Made by a program: the position numbers and the translations under genes. From UBA965 sp046303375 (GTDB taxonomy: Bacteria; Chloroflexota; Chloroflexia; Chloroflexales; Roseiflexaceae), in NCBI GenBank assembly GCA_046303375.1, contig JBKCGB010000172.1, positions 1 through 37,707 on the forward strand: a DNA stretch of 37,707 nt. The letters are read 5' to 3'. Positions 35,108 to 37,707 of this stretch are shown here, piece by piece (positions within the stretch are counted from its first letter, which is position 1; every line of letters begins with the position of its first letter). The notes beneath the pieces were generated by a model that was not told where the DNA came from, searched no databases, and saw only the letters and a program-made list of their open reading frames with translations.

Positions 35108-37507
35108 ATGCGCAACGATGCTTCGCGTCAGTATGGAGTCGATGCCACCCAAGCCACCTTTCCACTGGGCGGCGTGGGCACCGGCAATGTGTCTATCGGT
35201 GTCCGCGGTGATTTACGTGATTGGGAGATCTACAATACGCCGGCCAAAGGTACCTATCTGCCCAACACCTTTGTCGCTCTGAGTGTGCAACCACAGGGTG
35301 GCGAGCGTGTCACGCGTGTGGTTGAGGGTGCCGTACGTGGAACGCACGCCCTCTCACACGGCTACCACCCCCACACAGGTATCGGTCTGCCACGCTTTGC
35401 CCACGCATCGCTCGGCGGGACCTATCCGATTGCTGAATTTGCTGTGCACGATGATGCGGTGCCGGTGGATGTGCGCCTCGAGGCATTCACCCCATTCGTG
35501 CCCCTCGATCCCGTCGCTTCGGGCATTCCGTGCGGAATTTTTCACTATACGCTGACTAACACCAGCCACGTCGCCTGCGATGCCACGCTGGTTTTTTCGC
35601 TGTATGACGCCTGTGACCCCGTGCAATTCGATAAATACGGCAACATCATCGGCAACGGTGGTAGCCGGATTATCTATCATGCTGAAGCTGATTGGCAAGC
35701 CGTGCACATGCGCCACAACGGTGTGTCGCGGAGCGACATCAACTATGCAGAGCTTGCACTCGCAACTACACACCCGCAGGTCAGCTATCGCACCTCGTGG
35801 TTGCGTGGCGGCTGGTGGGACTACGTGCAGGATTTCTGGGATGATCTGCATGCTGATGGTGTCCTCACTGACCCTGCCTATCCCGACCCCACACCCAAAG
35901 GCGCCAACGACACCGGCTCACTCGCAGCACACGTCACCCTTGCCCCGGGTGCCAGCCAAACTGTCACCTTTGTACTGGCGTGGTACGTGCCCAATCGGCG
36001 TTTGACCTGGGATAAACCACAGGCACCAGTGACGCAAAACCACTATGCCACTCAATATGACTCTGTGCTGGCCGTGGTGCGTGATGTGCTTGGTCGCCAT
36101 GATGCATTGACTACGGTGACACGCCAGTTCCGCGATGCTATCCAACACTCCACGCTGCCCGAGCCCATTCGTGATGCCTTGGCCGCTACCGTTGTGCCGA
36201 TGCGCTCCACGACCTGTTTTTGGCTCGCTGATGGGAATTTCTACGGCTGGGAGGGGTGTTTCGACGACCTCGGGTGTTGCGCTGGCTCGTGCACCCACGT
36301 GTGGAGTTACGCCTACGCCATGGCCTATCTCTTTCCACAACTCGAGCGTGTGATGCGTACCATCGAGTTCACCGTTGAGACTGAAGATGATGGGTATATG
36401 CTTTTCCGTACCTTCAAAAATTTCAACGAAGAATTCAAGTGGGGCTGGGGCGACCAACGGCCCGAAGCGTGCATCGACGGTCAGATGGGCTCCATACTAC
36501 GCGTGTGGCGCGAATGGCAACTGAGCGGCGACCGAGATTGGCTGACCGCACTTTATCCAGGCCTGGTGCGCGCCGTCGATTATGCGGATGCGCACTGGGA
36601 TACCGACCGCGACGGCGTGCCCGACGGCCGTCAGCACAACACCTACGACATCGAGTTCTATGGTGCCAATCCACTCAGCACGCTCTACTACTTGGCAGGG
36701 ATGCAGGCAGCAGTTGCCCTCGCACAGGTCATGGGTGATAGCGCCAATGCAGCCCGCTGGCAAGACATTGTAACGCGGGGACGTGAGCGATTTATTGCGC
36801 TGTGTTGGAACGGTACGTACTTTGTGCAGGCCATGGACGATGTGGATGCCTACCGCTATCAGCACGGCAACGGTGTGCTCACCGATCAGCTCTTGGGGGC
36901 GCTGCATGCCACGTTGTTAGGCTTGGATGATGTGGTGCCTACGCACATGGTACAGGGCACGTTGGCACAGATTGTGACGCACAACTTCCGTACCTCGTTC
37001 CATGCCCATGCCAACACACAACGCAGTTACGTGCTCGAAGACGAGCACGGTCTCGTGCTGTGCAGTTGGCCACACGGCGGGCGCCCACGCTTCCCATTCG
37101 TCTACTCCGAAGAAGTCTGGACGGGTATCGAGTATCACGTCGCTGCCCACCTGATTGCCACTGGTGATGTGGCCAACGGCGTCAAGCTGGTAGCCGCACT
37201 ACGCAAACGCCACAACGGCAGCATGCGCAATCCGTGGAACGAAGTCGAGTGTGGCCACCACTACGCCCGTAGTATGGCCGGCTGGATGCTCTTGCCCGCG
37301 GCGAGCGGCTACACCTGTAATGTGGATGAGGGCTGGATGCGCTTTTCGCCCCAAGCGGAGTTGTTGACCAGTGGCGAATTCGTCACGCCGTGGTTTAATC
37401 AGCGTGGCTGGGGTACCTACCGGCAGACCCGGCGTGCTGATGGGAGCTGGCAGGTAGATGTGGTGACGCTTGGGGGGGATATCACGGGTATGCAGGTGTT
37501 GCATCCG
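35108..37507 (+). CDS. GH116-family glycosidase (GBA2/DUF608-like)
   Basis: This is an 800-aa cytoplasmic-type protein without a signal peptide. The N-terminal part opens with the family motif FPLGGVGTGNVSIGVRGDLRDWEIYN and forms the beta-sandwich domain typical of glycoside hydrolase family 116 (non-lysosomal glucosylceramidase/beta-glucosidase/beta-xylosidase). The C-terminal (alpha/alpha)6 catalytic part contains GCCAGSCTHVWSYAYA, DGQMGSILRVWREWQLSGD, NTYDIEFYGANPLS and LTDQLLG. By analogy with characterised members the Asp of LTDQ (residue 593) is the acid/base. The nucleophile could not be placed with certainty; E441, E442 and E453 are candidates. The frame is open from 35084, but the start at 35108 has an AAAGGGG site and begins the conserved N-terminus. 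The substrate is likely a beta-glucoside or beta-xyloside. A remnant of a second copy lies at 34521. Confidence 0.88.
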
Positions 37508-37621
37508 TGAGGTGTTGACATGAAATTGATATGACGATCGGTTACCTTGATTGCTCGTTGCCGTCCATGAAAAACGTTGCCACGATGTGAGTGCTTAGGC
37601 CACATCAGCAAAGGAGTGTTC

Positions 37622-37707
37622 ATGGACGCCACTTGGATTATAACAACGTTTGTCCTGATTGATACTGCCATGGCGAATCTTGATCATCACACTGACGTGC
37701 GCGCCAG
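37622..37707 (+). CDS. Probable transposase, N-terminal fragment cut by window end
   Basis: Twenty-eight codons are visible, starting MDATWIITTFVLIDTAMANL and continuing with HHTDVRA. AAAGGAG lies 5 nt before the ATG. The layout (a short start, a hydrophobic FVLIDTAM helix, then a polar DVRA turn) resembles the first helix of DDE transposases of the IS4/IS982 type, where it precedes the S-x-A-E-x-x-T motif. Too little is present to be sure. The 111 bp between the GH116 stop and this start hold a TTGACA-like hexamer at 37515 without a matching -10, and no terminal inverted repeat I could identify. Confidence 0.4.
   Translation, partial: MDATWIITTFVLIDTAMANLDHHTDVRA

Noticed and set aside
34698..35282. 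A 194-codon plus-strand frame overlapping the acidic protein and the GH116 start
   Set aside because: It is Met/Thr-rich out-of-frame translation of the acidic repeat and has no ribosome site. The frame at 34673 has a perfect AGGAGG.

Overview
The window looks like chromosomal DNA of a filamentous member of the Chloroflexota (Chloroflexales or Herpetosiphonales type). This rests on several things together: very large secreted proteins built from RCC1, LamG and thrombospondin type 3 repeats, a Thr/Pro-rich secreted tail, a VFIPLM motif near one C-terminus, STAND ATPases with TPR tails, and a GH116 glycosidase. No 16S gene or other phylogenetic marker is present, so the assignment is an inference.

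Layout. Positions 1-1442 (minus strand) hold a two-gene unit: a DAO-type FAD oxidoreductase and, 2 nt downstream, a VOC/glyoxalase-fold protein cut by the window edge. An 18-position stem-loop and a tRNA-Arg(UCG) lie upstream. Positions 1736-5128 (plus strand) form a compact unit of a YgjP-type metallopeptidase, a 79-aa protein of unknown function and an 820-aa STAND ATPase. A second, paralogous STAND ATPase (810 aa) follows at 5696-8128. Between the two ATPases lies a minus-strand ORF that matches only the DNA-binding half of an IS630-type transposase. A small TfoX-N protein then ends at a strong hairpin shared with the convergent operon that follows.

The main feature is a two-gene minus-strand operon from 34341 down to 8612, about 25.7 kb. 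A textbook sigma-70 promoter (TTGACA, 17 bp, TATAAT) drives a 6,667-aa protein. Its stop codon overlaps the start of a 1,908-aa partner as TAATG. The giant protein has N-terminal membrane helices, two calcium-type TSP3 blocks around a very hydrophobic helical module, nine LamG domains (two with an F5/8-type discoidin domain inserted), a beta-propeller, Ig-like domains, a P/Homo B domain and one seven-unit RCC1 propeller. The partner has a signal anchor, 28 RCC1-like units that fall into four groups of seven, two LamG domains of the same subtype, and a basic Thr/Ser/Pro-rich tail. The shared domain subtypes suggest the two proteins are made together and act at the cell surface. Their function is unknown, and this is the best candidate here for an undescribed system.

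To the right, on the plus strand, are a short remnant of a second GH116 gene start, an extremely acidic Tyr-rich 121-aa protein with an internal duplication, an intact 800-aa GH116-family glycosidase with a hairpin on its promoter, and the first codons of a probable transposase running off the window end.
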